DNA from: Acetomicrobium hydrogeniformans ATCC BAA-1850
Lineage (GTDB): Bacteria; Synergistota; Synergistia; Synergistales; Acetomicrobiaceae
Length of the DNA: 64,000 bases
Direction of reading: 5' to 3'
Assembly: GCF_000160455.2 (NCBI RefSeq)
Contig: NZ_ACJX03000001.1
Location: 434,001-498,000 of the forward strand
The first letter of the stretch is position 1, and every line of letters begins with the position of its first letter. Shown piece by piece: positions 8,479 through 16,969 of the stretch. The notes under the pieces are model-generated. The model was not told the DNA's origin and ran no database searches. It worked only from the letters and a program-made list of their open reading frames with translations. A program made the translations under genes and the position numbers.

Positions 8479-8497
8479 GGGCGCCTCGCCCGTTTTT
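8479..8497 (+). terminator. Terminator of the RpiR-type regulator gene
   Basis: GGGCG 8479-8483 pairs with CGCCC 8487-8491 around a 3-base loop, followed by GTTTTT. It lies directly after the regulator stop and against the convergent hydrolase gene. The stem is short but G/C only. Confidence 0.7.
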
Positions 8498-8502
8498 ACT
8501 CA

Positions 8503-9186
8503 TTATACTTCGCAACTTTGCCCCGGTTCCAAGATGACGACTTCGGCTAAGGATCCAACCTTTGACTTAAATTCCGCGGGGTCTGCCTCTATGACGGGGA
8601 AAGTTCCATAGTGCATTGGGATTACCTTTTTGGGCTGTATAAGTTCGACTGCCCTAACGGCGTCATCGATATCCATAACGTAATTTCCTCCTATAGGTAA
8701 GATGGCAAGGTCTATGTTTTCGGCTTCGAGAAGTTTCATCTCCACAGTAAGTCCTGTATCGCCGGCATGATATACCTTTTTGCCGTCCACTTCGATGACA
8801 AATCCACAGGGAGTGCCTCCATACAACATTTTGTCCCCATCGGTGATCCCAGATCCGTGCCATGCCGGAGTTAGCTTGACCCGCCCGAAGGGAAAGGCGT
8901 ATCTTCCTCCTATGTGCATAGCATGACATTTAACTCCCTTGGAGGACAAGAAGCCGGATATCTCCGCATTAGTCACAACAGTGGCTTGAGTTTCTTTGGC
9001 TATTTGAACCGTATCTCCCAAGTGGTCATCGTGACCATGAGTTATAAATATGAAATTCAGCTCCTTTATATCGCTTGGCTTCCAAGCGCTGTTAGGATTA
9101 CCCGACAAAAAGGGGTCTACTAACGCCTTTAAACCTTTACCCTCGATATAAAAGGCCGCATGCCCAAGGTATGTCACTTTAGCCAT
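8503..9186 (-). CDS. Metal-dependent hydrolase, UPF0173 (metallo-beta-lactamase fold)
   Basis: A 227-residue protein with the zinc motif [10 protein letters not shown] (near residue 50), a second His in AWHGSG, the Asp in YHAGDTGL and the final His in PMHYGTFP. This matches the UPF0173/YtkL group, whose physiological substrate is not established. It is convergent with the RpiR gene and separated by about 150 bases from the next minus-strand gene. Confidence 0.88.
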   Translation of the reverse strand: MAKVTYLGHAAFYIEGKGLKALVDPFLSGNPNSAWKPSDIKELNFIFITHGHDDHLGDTVQIAKETQATVVTNAEISGFLSSKGVKCHAMHIGGRYAFPFGRVKLTPAWHGSGITDGDKMLYGGTPCGFVIEVDGKKVYHAGDTGLTVEMKLLEAENIDLAILPIGGNYVMDIDDAVRAVELIQPKKVIPMHYGTFPVIEADPAEFKSKVGSLAEVVILEPGQSCEV

Positions 9187-9334
9187 TTACCATCGCCTCC
9201 TCATCGAAAAAATTCTTGAATACCAGCAAGTATCGAGATTATACGTTTACATTATACTGTAACCCTCACATTTCTGTTTATAGGGCAAATCCACAGGAGA
9301 TTTTGTCCAAGCAATGCTGCTTACTTCGAACTCG

Positions 9335-10234
9335 CTACGACATGTCATCCAAAAGGGATGTCTCAATTATCCCCTTTACGTAGCCGCTCTTTATGGATTT
9401 TAGATATCTCTGCGCTGCAAAAAACACCCTCTCGACGGAATGAGTCATTTTTCCTCCCCGTTCCCATAACCAGAGCCCTACTCCCCATTTCGGTATCTCC
9501 TTTGGAGAAGTAGGACCGAAAAGACCTATCACCGGGACCATTCCTCCGAGTGCTACGTGAAGGCCAAGCGTATCAACGCTTATAAGCAAATCGAGGTTAT
9601 AAATCCAATCGGCATAACCGACCATAGTTCCTCCCGGCTGCCACGCGACTTCGTATCCTGCGCTTTGAAGCTTTTTTGCCAGGCTCCACCAGCACTCCAT
9701 GGGCCAAGCTTTTTGTGGCCACTTTAGTCCTACACGAGGATTTAACCCCACTAAGGGACGCTTACGGAGATTGCCACCCTGTATACGGATGTAAGACCAA
9801 TAGGGCTCGCCTCTCCATTGCATGCCACACAACTTGTAAAGCCAGTGAGGATGAGAATGCCTGCTGTTGTCGTTTGAATCTATTAAGTTCTCCAATTCCG
9901 GAAATCTTGGCCTTGTTCGCCAACGGTTTCCGTCGAAATAAAATCCCTTTACTTTGGATGCCCACTCCTCAGGGAAAGGGATTTGAGTCCTTTCGAGGTA
10001 AAAAATGACATCGGGTTTTTGGACTTCTTCCAATATATCTATAAAATGCAAATTTTCTACAGGAGGAAAGAGCGCCTGTAACTTTCCGGGGACACCATAC
10101 CAATATACTTCGTTGTCTGGCACAAGACGAGAAAGCAATACTCCGCTCCTGAACACCTCGCCATCGGAAACACCTCCTATGGCGGAATCCCTAAGAAGCT
10201 CTGTCTCGCCGGTTTTGATAATTAAAAATCGCAT
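9335..10234 (-). CDS. Glycosyltransferase family 9-like (heptosyltransferase-related)
   Basis: A 299-residue protein starting at ATG 10234 after AAGGTGG. The C-terminal half shows the GT9 pattern: GLNPRVGLKWPQKAWPMECW, then a DLLISVDTLGLHVA segment and VIGLFGPTSP, which bind the nucleotide-sugar. The N-terminal part is shorter and more divergent than in classical WaaC/WaaF. GT9 enzymes build the lipopolysaccharide core, in line with a diderm envelope. It is the last gene of the hisS-aspS-unknown-GT9 run. Substrate unknown. Confidence 0.72.
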   Translation of the reverse strand: MRFLIIKTGETELLRDSAIGGVSDGEVFRSGVLLSRLVPDNEVYWYGVPGKLQALFPPVENLHFIDILEEVQKPDVIFYLERTQIPFPEEWASKVKGFYFDGNRWRTRPRFPELENLIDSNDNSRHSHPHWLYKLCGMQWRGEPYWSYIRIQGGNLRKRPLVGLNPRVGLKWPQKAWPMECWWSLAKKLQSAGYEVAWQPGGTMVGYADWIYNLDLLISVDTLGLHVALGGMVPVIGLFGPTSPKEIPKWGVGLWLWERGGKMTHSVERVFFAAQRYLKSIKSGYVKGIIETSLLDDMS

Positions 10235-10506
10235 TCTGCCACCACCTTAATTCGCGATGAGCTGTAATGACCCGATTCATCACATTCAATTCCCATAAGA
10301 CGAATAACAAAACTTTCATCAGATATCATTGCTGAAACGGAAGTGTCTTTGTTTATTTCATACCAGGCATTCATAAGTTTTGCTTCTTCCCAACCCTCGG
10401 CGGAGATAAAGCCATTCAACGTTTCATCTCCATTTAAGTCGTAAATCCAATTTTCAAATCTCCCTCCAAGAATAATTCCTCGACCCTTTAAGCACCTAGA
10501 ACCCAC
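10222..10506 (-). CDS. Small protein of unknown function between aspS and the GT9 gene
   Basis: The open frame could start at ATG 10527 inside aspS, but that codon has no SD. GTG 10506 follows AGGAAGG by 8 bases, giving 94 residues. The stop overlaps the start of the glycosyltransferase gene by 13 bases, so translation is coupled. The sequence shows alternating hydrophobic strands and no signal peptide or metal motif. I do not recognise a family. Confidence 0.55.
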   Translation of the reverse strand: MGSRCLKGRGIILGGRFENWIYDLNGDETLNGFISAEGWEEAKLMNAWYEINKDTSVSAMISDESFVIRLMGIECDESGHYSSSRIKVVAECDF

Positions 10507-10510
10507 TTTT

Positions 10511-12307
10511 TTAACCTTCCTCCTCATCAGTGGCCGTTACCTTAATATGAAGCTCTTCAAGTTGACGCTCGTCTACATAAGACGGGGCACCGGACAACAG
10601 ACACTGAGCTTTCTGAGTTTTAGGAAAGGCAATGACATCTCGTATAGATTTGGCACCAGCCAAGAGCATTACCAATCTGTCAAACCCTAATGCAATCCCC
10701 CCGTGTGGCGGTGTACCGTAAGAAAGCGCAGACAACAAAAAGCCGAACCGATTTTTTGCCTCAACCTCGTCCAATCCAAGGGCCTTAAAAACACTCTCCT
10801 GCACCTTAGGGTCATGTATTCTTATAGAACCTCCGCCGACCTCATTACCGTTTAGAACTATATCGTAGGCACGAGACCTGACCTTCCATGGTTCGCTTTC
10901 CAACAAGTACAAGTCCTCGTTTTTAGGAGACGTAAAGGGGTGATGAACGGAAACATATCGGTTTTCCGTTTCGCTCCATTCGAATAAAGGAAAATCGACC
11001 ACCCAAAGAAAGGCCCATTTGCCCTTTTCGATCAAATCGTACTTCCGTGCGACTTCCAAACGAAGTTGTCCCAATACCTCGCATACTTTGTTCCTATCTT
11101 GATCTGCCATTACAAATAGAGCGTTCCCTTGAAAAAGTTGTGATTTTTCTATAACGAGCTTCTTTCCGTCTTCGTCCAAGAATTTGACCATGGGACCTTT
11201 CAATTCGTTCCCCAGCTGAAAATAAGCCAACCCCTTGGCTCCCAGTTCCTTTGCCTTCCCCTCAATAGTGCTCATCTCTTGTCTGGACAGGGAAGCTCCG
11301 CCAGGAAGCACAAAACCTTTAATTGCCCCTCTTTCTCCAACTTCGAAAGCCCTAATACCTCTGCCCTGAAAGACTGCTTTTAAGTCGACAATCTCAAAGG
11401 GGATCCTCAAATCCGGCTTATCCGAACCGAAGCGCTCCATTGCTTCTGAATAGCTTAAACGCGGGAAGGGCGTTTGTATTTCCACCCCTATAGTCTCGCG
11501 AAATAATCCCTTCATATAGTCCTCTATTAGCTCAAAGATATCCTCCTCCGTCAAAAAGCTCATTTCTATATCGATTTGAGTAAACTCCGGTTGTCTATCT
11601 GCTCTCAAATCTTCATCTCTGAAACACTTAACTATCTGAAAATATCTGTCTAACCCGGAGATCATCAATATTTGTTTAAAAATTTGCGGAGACTGGGGAA
11701 GAGCATAAAATTTTCCAGGGTTTACCCTGCTCGGAACCAAATAATCTCTTGCCCCCTCAGGAGTCGATTTGGTCAACATCGGAGTTTCCACTTCAACAAA
11801 ACCTGCATCCGTCAAAAACGTTCTTGTATAATTCGCCGCTTTGCTTCTGAGGCGCAAATTCCTCTGCATAACCTCACGTCTTAAATCTAAATATCTATAT
11901 TTAAGCCTTATATTCTCATCGATGGCGCTGGCCTCATTTAAATCGAAGGGCGGCAAAGTTGATGGAGATAGCACCATGAGGTCGTCGGCTATAATTTCGA
12001 CATTACCGGTCTTTAAAGATGGGTTTTCCGTTCCGGCAGGCCTTTTTTTAACTACACCCTTGATGGCAACCACATACTCGCTTCTCAGCTGCTTTGCCCT
12101 TTCGTGAACTGATTCGCTCGTCTCGGGGTTAATGACCACCTGAACTAAACCGGTATGATCCCATATCTCAAGGAATATAATGCCACCCAGATCCCTTCGC
12201 TTTCTCACCCACCCGTTAATAACAACTTTTTTCTCTATATGGTCTTCGGTTGCATTGCCACAATAAACGGTTCTTTTCCAATTTTCATCGAACACTGCGT
12301 CAAACAT
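10511..12307 (-). CDS. aspS: Aspartyl-tRNA synthetase
   Basis: A full-length bacterial-type class II synthetase (about 598 residues) charging tRNA-Asp, possibly also tRNA-Asn. An N-terminal OB-fold anticodon domain contains GWVRKRRDLGGIIFLEI. Class II motif 2 lies around FRDEDLRADRQPEFTQID, the bacterial GAD insertion is mid-protein, and motif 3 is GIALGFDRLVMLLAG near the C-terminus. Start ATG 12307 is preferred because GGAGG stands 8 bases before it. It follows hisS by about 20 bases, a common aspS-hisS pairing. Confidence 0.96.
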   Translation of the reverse strand: MFDAVFDENWKRTVYCGNATEDHIEKKVVINGWVRKRRDLGGIIFLEIWDHTGLVQVVINPETSESVHERAKQLRSEYVVAIKGVVKKRPAGTENPSLKTGNVEIIADDLMVLSPSTLPPFDLNEASAIDENIRLKYRYLDLRREVMQRNLRLRSKAANYTRTFLTDAGFVEVETPMLTKSTPEGARDYLVPSRVNPGKFYALPQSPQIFKQILMISGLDRYFQIVKCFRDEDLRADRQPEFTQIDIEMSFLTEEDIFELIEDYMKGLFRETIGVEIQTPFPRLSYSEAMERFGSDKPDLRIPFEIVDLKAVFQGRGIRAFEVGERGAIKGFVLPGGASLSRQEMSTIEGKAKELGAKGLAYFQLGNELKGPMVKFLDEDGKKLVIEKSQLFQGNALFVMADQDRNKVCEVLGQLRLEVARKYDLIEKGKWAFLWVVDFPLFEWSETENRYVSVHHPFTSPKNEDLYLLESEPWKVRSRAYDIVLNGNEVGGGSIRIHDPKVQESVFKALGLDEVEAKNRFGFLLSALSYGTPPHGGIALGFDRLVMLLAGAKSIRDVIAFPKTQKAQCLLSGAPSYVDERQLEELHIKVTATDEEEG

Positions 12308-12329
12308 TGAATTCGCCTCCATAGCCAAG

Positions 12330-13598
12330 CTATCCAGCTAAATTTGCCTTTACGTAATCTATAAAGGAATCATTCGCCACTTCGCTTTGGGAACCTTTCC
12401 TGAGGTCTTTTACAGTAACAACGCCCTTCTCAATCTCGACACCGCCCAAGATGCAGGCAAGTTTTGCTTCTTTATTTGAAGCTGTCTTGAGCTGTGAGCC
12501 AATTGATTTACCGGTGTAGTCCATATCGACGCTAATTTGCTCGCGCCTCAAGTCGTAGAGCAATTTCAATGCCTTATTTTTAGCCAAATCATCAGCTGTC
12601 ACTATGAATACATCGATACCTGGTTGCTGGCCAAAATCGCAACCTTGCCCTTCCATGGTCAGGACTATGCGTTCTATCCCCGCCGCAAAGCCCACACCCG
12701 GGACGTGAGGTCCACCTATCGTTTCAGCAAGGTTATCGTATCTTCCGCCACCGCATACGGCATTTTGTGCGCCAAGCTCCCCCGAAAGGACCTCGAAGGC
12801 CGTCTTTGTATAATAATCCAAACCCCTAACGAGATTTTTATCTTCTTTATAGTTTATGCCAAGAATTGTCATGCCCTCTTTCACTCTTTTGAAGTGTTCG
12901 CTGCATTCGACGCACAAATAATCCACAATACCCGGGGCATCTTTCATTATTTCACGACACCTTTCGTTTTTACAATCCAAAATCCTGAGGGGGTTTCTTT
13001 CAAATCTATTTTGACATGTGTTGCATAACGCATCGAAATTACTTCCCACATATCTTTTCAATGCATCTCTATAACCTGGCCTGCAAACAGGGCATCCTAC
13101 CGAGTTTATCACGACTTCAAGATTGGAAAGGCCAAGCGCATTAAATAAATATATAGCGAAGGCAATGATCTCCAGGTCGACTTCCGGAGCTTCTGAACCA
13201 AGAGCCTCGACATCTAATTGCCAAAACTGACGATATCTTCCCTTTTGTGGGCGCTCATACCTAAACATTGGTCCTGCGCTCCAAAGTTTAACCGGCTGAA
13301 CCTTCTTTGACATGCCATGCTCCAAATAACACCTGACCATTGAAGCCGTAAGCTCCGGCCGCAAGGTTAAGCTTCTACCCGCTCTATCTAAAAAAGTGTA
13401 CATTTCCTTTTCCACTACATCCGTCGAATCTCCTATACCCCTGGAGAAAAGTTCTGTATGTTCGAAAAGCGGCAAATGTACTTCATTATAACCAAAAAAA
13501 CCTGCGACTTTTCTCGACGTCTCTAAAACGTAGGCCCACTTCCAAGCCTCATCGGGAAGAATATCCCTTACACCCCGCGGTGCTTTAATTATATCCAT
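12330..13598 (-). CDS. hisS: Histidyl-tRNA synthetase
   Basis: A 422-residue class II enzyme. It begins with the family's IKAPRGVRDILPDE segment and shows motif 2 (FRYERPQKGRYRQFWQ), the histidine-binding LVRGLDYYTKTAFEV segment and motif 3 GVGFAAGIERI. A C-terminal anticodon-binding domain follows from about residue 325. A central insert has four Cys (CPVCRP and CNTC) that could bind a metal. It is the first gene of the hisS-aspS unit, and no T-box leader is visible in the short space upstream. Confidence 0.96.
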   Translation of the reverse strand: MDIIKAPRGVRDILPDEAWKWAYVLETSRKVAGFFGYNEVHLPLFEHTELFSRGIGDSTDVVEKEMYTFLDRAGRSLTLRPELTASMVRCYLEHGMSKKVQPVKLWSAGPMFRYERPQKGRYRQFWQLDVEALGSEAPEVDLEIIAFAIYLFNALGLSNLEVVINSVGCPVCRPGYRDALKRYVGSNFDALCNTCQNRFERNPLRILDCKNERCREIMKDAPGIVDYLCVECSEHFKRVKEGMTILGINYKEDKNLVRGLDYYTKTAFEVLSGELGAQNAVCGGGRYDNLAETIGGPHVPGVGFAAGIERIVLTMEGQGCDFGQQPGIDVFIVTADDLAKNKALKLLYDLRREQISVDMDYTGKSIGSQLKTASNKEAKLACILGGVEIEKGVVTVKDLRKGSQSEVANDSFIDYVKANLAG

Positions 13599-13680
13599 AG
13601 CGCATCGACGCCTCCTGTTAATTTACATATGATGATATTTATTGACGTTGAAAATTATGATATCAAAAGATCGGAATAGT

Positions 13681-13713
13681 AAAAAGCGCGGCCACCACGA
13701 TGCCGCGCTTTTT
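13681..13713 (-). terminator. Terminator of spoVS
   Basis: A 12-bp perfect stem, 13681-13692 with 13702-13713, encloses a 9-base loop. The minus strand ends in TTTTT. It separates spoVS from hisS, so the two are distinct transcription units. Confidence 0.88.
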
Positions 13714-13754
13714 CGTGCATCTACGTCGGGGATTTACCCAAACATCTACAAGGA

Positions 13755-14015
13755 TTATCTTGATTCAAGTTGAAACTTAATTGCCGTCCTTTCTTCGCCA
13801 TCTATGCTGATTTTTGCAAAAGCAGGTATGCAAATCAGATCAATGCCGTTAGGAGCTACATAGCCCCGGGCAATTGCTATTGCCTTGACAGCCTGGTTCA
13901 CTGCCCCTGCACCTACAGCTTGCACTTCCACTGCACCCTTCTCCCTCATGACTGCAGCTATAGCTCCTGCGACAGATTTTGGTTGAGAGTTTGCGGAGAC
14001 CTTGAGAACTTCCAT
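13755..14015 (-). CDS. spoVS: Stage V sporulation protein S (SpoVS)
   Basis: An 86-residue protein that matches SpoVS over its full length: MEVLKVSANSQPKSVAGAIA, the Gly/Ala-rich VQAVGAGAVNQAVKAIAIARGY segment read in two parts, and the FAKISIDGEERTAIKFQLE end. SpoVS is a small Alba-like fold protein tied to sporulation and septation in Bacillus. It also occurs in many non-sporulating bacteria including Synergistota, so its presence does not imply spores. It is transcribed alone. Confidence 0.93.
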   Translation of the reverse strand: MEVLKVSANSQPKSVAGAIAAVMREKGAVEVQAVGAGAVNQAVKAIAIARGYVAPNGIDLICIPAFAKISIDGEERTAIKFQLESR

Positions 14016-14497
14016 AGCATTCGACCTCCCTGTAAATTAAGCTCTACATTCATCGAATATGCTCTTCCCCGACTACACCTTATAGTCTACACCATAGTAT
14101 AGCTACATATCCAAACTTTTTGCAAGCAGGAAATGCCATAAAAAATCAGTATATTAAAAGAATTTATAATCTCCATGAGGCAAACCCTCTCACCAAAAAA
14201 TTGCATTGCAAATATGAATACATCATTTTTAAATCATGGCCTTGGTATAGATCGTATGTGGCACAGTGTAACAAATATTCGTAAAGTCTTATATAATAAG
14301 AAGGGCAATAAGAATAAAACCAAATGCAGCATGTTCAATATAAATATCGCTTTTTAAAGAGATCGCTTTTAACTAATGATATAAGTTTATGTTTAAAACA
14401 AGATATTCTCCCTGAGACAGTAATTATTTTTCAGATATATTGTTTAACACATGGTTAAATATTCATCATTATATGACATAGGAGGTCAAAATATTAC
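14016..14497. other. AT-rich intergenic region between divergent spoVS and the DUF1538 gene
   Basis: Nearly 480 bases, very AT-rich in the right half. It must hold the divergent promoters, and AGGAGGT precedes ATG 14498. On the minus strand near 14270-14350 a short run, SDIYIEHAAFGFILIALLII, reads like a transmembrane helix but hits stops on both sides. I see no RNA gene. Confidence 0.45.
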
Positions 14498-15199
14498 ATG
14501 AGAATATTGGCCAATTTCAAGGATTTCTTGGAAACCACAAGAAGTGTACTGCCTCTAGCTGTAATTCTCATATTATTTCAATTGGTCATATTAAAAAGGC
14601 CAATAAAAAACGTCAAGGATATCATCTTTGGAATTTTATTGTGCATCTTCGGTCTACATATTTTTTTGAAAGGGGTGCTCATGAGCTTGCATCCCTTGGG
14701 AGATTCGGTAGGAGAGAATTTAGTATTCATGAGCAATAAATGGCTTATTGTAGGAGCTGCTTTTATTATTGGATATCTCGGAACGCTGGTCGAGCCGGCT
14801 TTGAAAACCCTGGCACTTGAAGTGGAAGAAGTATCAATAGGAGCAATACCTCATAAGACGCTGACACACGCAGTTGCCGTCGGTTTCGGCGTCGGGATGG
14901 GCATAGGCATATACAAAATTTTATTCGATATCCCCTATGCAAAAATAATTACCCTTTTGCTCCTACTCGTTCTAATATTAATACTATTCACACCCGATGA
15001 ATTTATTTCGATAGCAATGGATTCGGCCAGCGCAACCACGGGGCCGGTAAATATACCCATCAACATGGCAATAGCTATCGGCCTGGCAAAAGTTCTAGAG
15101 AACGTCGACCCACTTACCAGCGGTTTTGGTATTGTTGGACTAACGTCTATAGGAGCCATGATCTCGGTATTGATATTAGGCATATTGACGAAAATATAA
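14498..15199 (+). CDS. DUF1538 integral membrane protein
   Basis: A 233-residue membrane protein with about six hydrophobic segments. It carries family features: GYLGTLVEPALKTLA around residue 95 and ITLLLLLVLI followed by the polar loop MDSASATTGPVNIPI. DUF1538 proteins are predicted transporters of unknown substrate. The gene is followed after 30 bases by a PII-like regulator gene, an arrangement that suggests PII-type control of transport, as with AmtB-GlnK. AGGAGGT supports the start. Confidence 0.82.
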   Translation: MRILANFKDFLETTRSVLPLAVILILFQLVILKRPIKNVKDIIFGILLCIFGLHIFLKGVLMSLHPLGDSVGENLVFMSNKWLIVGAAFIIGYLGTLVEPALKTLALEVEEVSIGAIPHKTLTHAVAVGFGVGMGIGIYKILFDIPYAKIITLLLLLVLILILFTPDEFISIAMDSASATTGPVNIPINMAIAIGLAKVLENVDPLTSGFGIVGLTSIGAMISVLILGILTKI

Positions 15200-15229
15200 A
15201 TACTGATGCAAATGGGGAGAGGGATGTTT

Positions 15230-15553
15230 ATGGATGTCAAGTGTATTGTTGCCATCGTAGAAAGAGGCAAGGCCGACAAAATTGTTGAAGGAGCCAAAAA
15301 GGCGGGGGCCAAAGGTGCGACTATCCTCTACGGAAGAGGGACTGGTCAATCAGAGGCTTTGAGATTTTTTAACCTTCGCATCGAAGCCTCTAAGGAGGTT
15401 ATATTAATACTAAGCGAAGTCAACAAATATAAGGCAATATATGATGCCATTGTCGATATTGGAAAACTTAATGAACCAGGTACTGGGATTATATTCACAT
15501 TTATGGTTTCTGAACTCACCGGCTTACACCACAGGGAACAAATAAAAAACTAG
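15230..15553 (+). CDS. PII-like signalling protein paired with DUF1538
   Basis: A 107-residue protein. The start ATG 15230 is preferred because GGGGAGAGGG lies 6 bases upstream; the longer frame would place the SD inside the gene. It has the PII-type ferredoxin-like layout: CIVAIVERGKADKIVEGAKK, then the GATILYGRGTG turn, and a C-terminal GTGIIFTFMVSELTGL strand. It lacks the classical Tyr51 T-loop uridylylation motif, so its ligand is open. I infer that it binds the DUF1538 partner. Confidence 0.78.
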   Translation: MDVKCIVAIVERGKADKIVEGAKKAGAKGATILYGRGTGQSEALRFFNLRIEASKEVILILSEVNKYKAIYDAIVDIGKLNEPGTGIIFTFMVSELTGLHHREQIKN

Positions 15554-15773
15554 TTACTGTAAAAAATCATGAGGGGATATAGAGTTACTAGAACATAGAT
15601 GATTGCAAAGGGACATTTTTGCATATGACATCTTGAAATTAATGTTATCGATTTCTTTATATTTCATTTCAATATCTATAAAAAAATTAAAAAAATATTG
15701 CGATGCATGTAGATTTAATTGTCTCACGATAGTATAATAGGTCCAAAATTTAATACGAAAAGGAGGGTTTAAA

Positions 15774-16052
15774 TTGCCGGAAGGTAGAGGTAGAAGACGA
15801 AGAAGAAGCACTATAGAGGAAATGATTATTAAAACACAAGAAAAACTGGAAAAAACCAAGAAAAGATTTATCAACAAGCATACCAATGAGATCATTGATA
15901 TGTTCACTCAGATTGTTGAATCAGCAAGACTAGACACATTCGATGTACTTAATGACTATATTAGCATAAACAATGAAAATGAACGCAAGAAATTCGTCCA
16001 AGAACTCGTTATTAACGCAGCTCGTAATATCGACGCTAACTCTCAATCATAA
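15774..16052 (+). CDS. Basic small protein of unknown function
   Basis: A 92-residue frame from TTG 15774, directly after AAGGAGGG. The N-terminus has a dense arginine patch (GRGRRRRRS) followed by a helical, lysine/glutamate-rich region to about residue 35. The rest looks like two amphipathic helices. The arginine patch suggests binding to nucleic acid or membrane, but I know no family. A terminator follows at 16096. Confidence 0.55.
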   Translation: MPEGRGRRRRRSTIEEMIIKTQEKLEKTKKRFINKHTNEIIDMFTQIVESARLDTFDVLNDYISINNENERKKFVQELVINAARNIDANSQS

Positions 16053-16095
16053 AAAACGATAAACATCCTCTTTATCTAAGACTAACGTTCCAACG

Positions 16096-16132
16096 AAATT
16101 AAGGGGGCAAAATAAAAGGGCCTCCTTAATTT
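16096..16132 (+). terminator. Terminator of the basic small protein gene
   Basis: AAATTAAGGGGG at 16096-16107 pairs with 16121-16132 (12 bp, one G-T) around a loop of 13 bases. The T-tract is weak. Confidence 0.55.
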
Positions 16133-16147
16133 ATATGCTATCACACA

Positions 16148-16180
16148 AAATTTAAGAGGTGCCCCCTATGGGGCACCTCT
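16148..16180 (-). terminator. Terminator of the cold-shock gene
   Basis: An 11-bp perfect stem, 16155-16165 with 16170-16180, and a 4-base loop. The minus strand continues with AAATTTTG. It lies 34 bases after the csp stop. Confidence 0.8.
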
Positions 16181-16213
16181 GCGATAGGCTTATGTTATCT
16201 TCGTTTTTAAGAT

Positions 16214-16417
16214 TTATAGAGCCGATACTTCAGAAGCCTGTGGCCCTTTGCTTCCCTGGACTATCTCAAAAGAAACTCTCTGACCTTCAGCTAATGTTTT
16301 GAAACCATCTTGCTGGATTGCGCTGTAATGAACGAAAACGTCCTTACCGCCGTCTGCTGTGATGAAACCATAACCTTTGGACTCGTTGAACCATTTGACT
16401 GTACCCTGTGTTTTCAC
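16214..16417 (-). CDS. Cold-shock domain protein (CspA family)
   Basis: A 67-residue single cold-shock domain with RNP1 (KGYGFITA) and RNP2 (VFVHYSAI), opening with [13 protein letters not shown]. It binds single-stranded RNA or DNA as an RNA chaperone. It starts at GTG 16417 after GGAGG with 8 bases spacing. It is transcribed alone from a good promoter about 65 bases upstream and ends in a strong terminator. Confidence 0.95.
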   Translation of the reverse strand: MKTQGTVKWFNESKGYGFITADGGKDVFVHYSAIQQDGFKTLAEGQRVSFEIVQGSKGPQASEVSAL

Positions 16418-16482
16418 TAATGTTGCCTCCTAAATACACGTTTTAAAAATTTTTTACGTCGATGGCGCCTATCGACAAATTT

Positions 16483-16510
16483 ATCATACACCTTATTTGA
16501 CATAAGTCAA
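16483..16510 (-). promoter_or_regulatory. Sigma-70-type promoter of the cold-shock gene
   Basis: On the minus strand TTGACT (16505-16510) and TATGAT (16483-16488) stand 16 bases apart. The -35 is part of the inverted repeat TTGACTTATGTCAA, a possible operator. The transcript would carry a leader of roughly 60 bases before the GTG. Confidence 0.7.
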
Positions 16511-16582
16511 GTACTTTTTAACTTTAAAATTTTGAGAGTTCCTTCACCCAAAAAATCCATCACGATCGATAATGCACCAAAA

Positions 16583-16921
16583 TTAAAACACTCTCGACCC
16601 CAAAGGAGGGTTGTCGTCAACGGATAACAAAAGTACCTTTCCTTCATCATTGGGAACGCCAAGAACCAGGATCTCGCTTTTAAAGCCCGCTACAATTTTC
16701 GGGGGGAAATTTACAACAGCGACTACCAATTTTCCCTGCAAAGCCTGAGGCGAATAAAGCTCTGTGACCTGGGCGCTAGATTGCTTAACTCCAATCTCGC
16801 CGCCGAAATCGACCCATAATTTATACGCAGGCTTTTTGGCCTTTTCGTTGTATTCAACTTTCACTATTTTCCCCACTCTCATATCCACAGCAACAAACTG
16901 CTCATAATTTATGGTATCCAC
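16583..16921 (-). CDS. tRNA-binding protein (CsaA/EMAP-II-like OB fold)
   Basis: A small OB-fold protein of about 112 residues. FVAVDMRVGKIVKVEYNEKA and VGVKQSSAQVTELYSP-type segments match the CsaA/MetG C-terminal tRNA-binding family, which ends here PPLGSRVF. GTG 16921 is favoured over TTG 16942 because GGGGAG precedes it by 6 bases and the product then begins as usual for the family. CsaA is described as a chaperone-like tRNA binder. It precedes the TRAP permease by 7-50 bases with no obvious functional link. Confidence 0.83.
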   Translation of the reverse strand: MDTINYEQFVAVDMRVGKIVKVEYNEKAKKPAYKLWVDFGGEIGVKQSSAQVTELYSPQALQGKLVVAVVNFPPKIVAGFKSEILVLGVPNDEGKVLLLSVDDNPPLGSRVF

Positions 16922-16969
16922 ATCTATCTCCCCTTGTTTCAACGCCTGGCTTTATCTCTTGATCTAGCA

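Noticed and set aside
12537-13028. 163-residue plus-strand ORF
   Set aside because: It overlaps hisS fully in antisense and has no family features.
13599-13680. T-box leader for hisS-aspS
   Set aside because: The space is too short, and no specifier stem or T-box consensus was seen.
14175-14357. 60-residue plus-strand ORF in the spoVS upstream region
   Set aside because: No SD, AT-driven composition, no recognisable motif.
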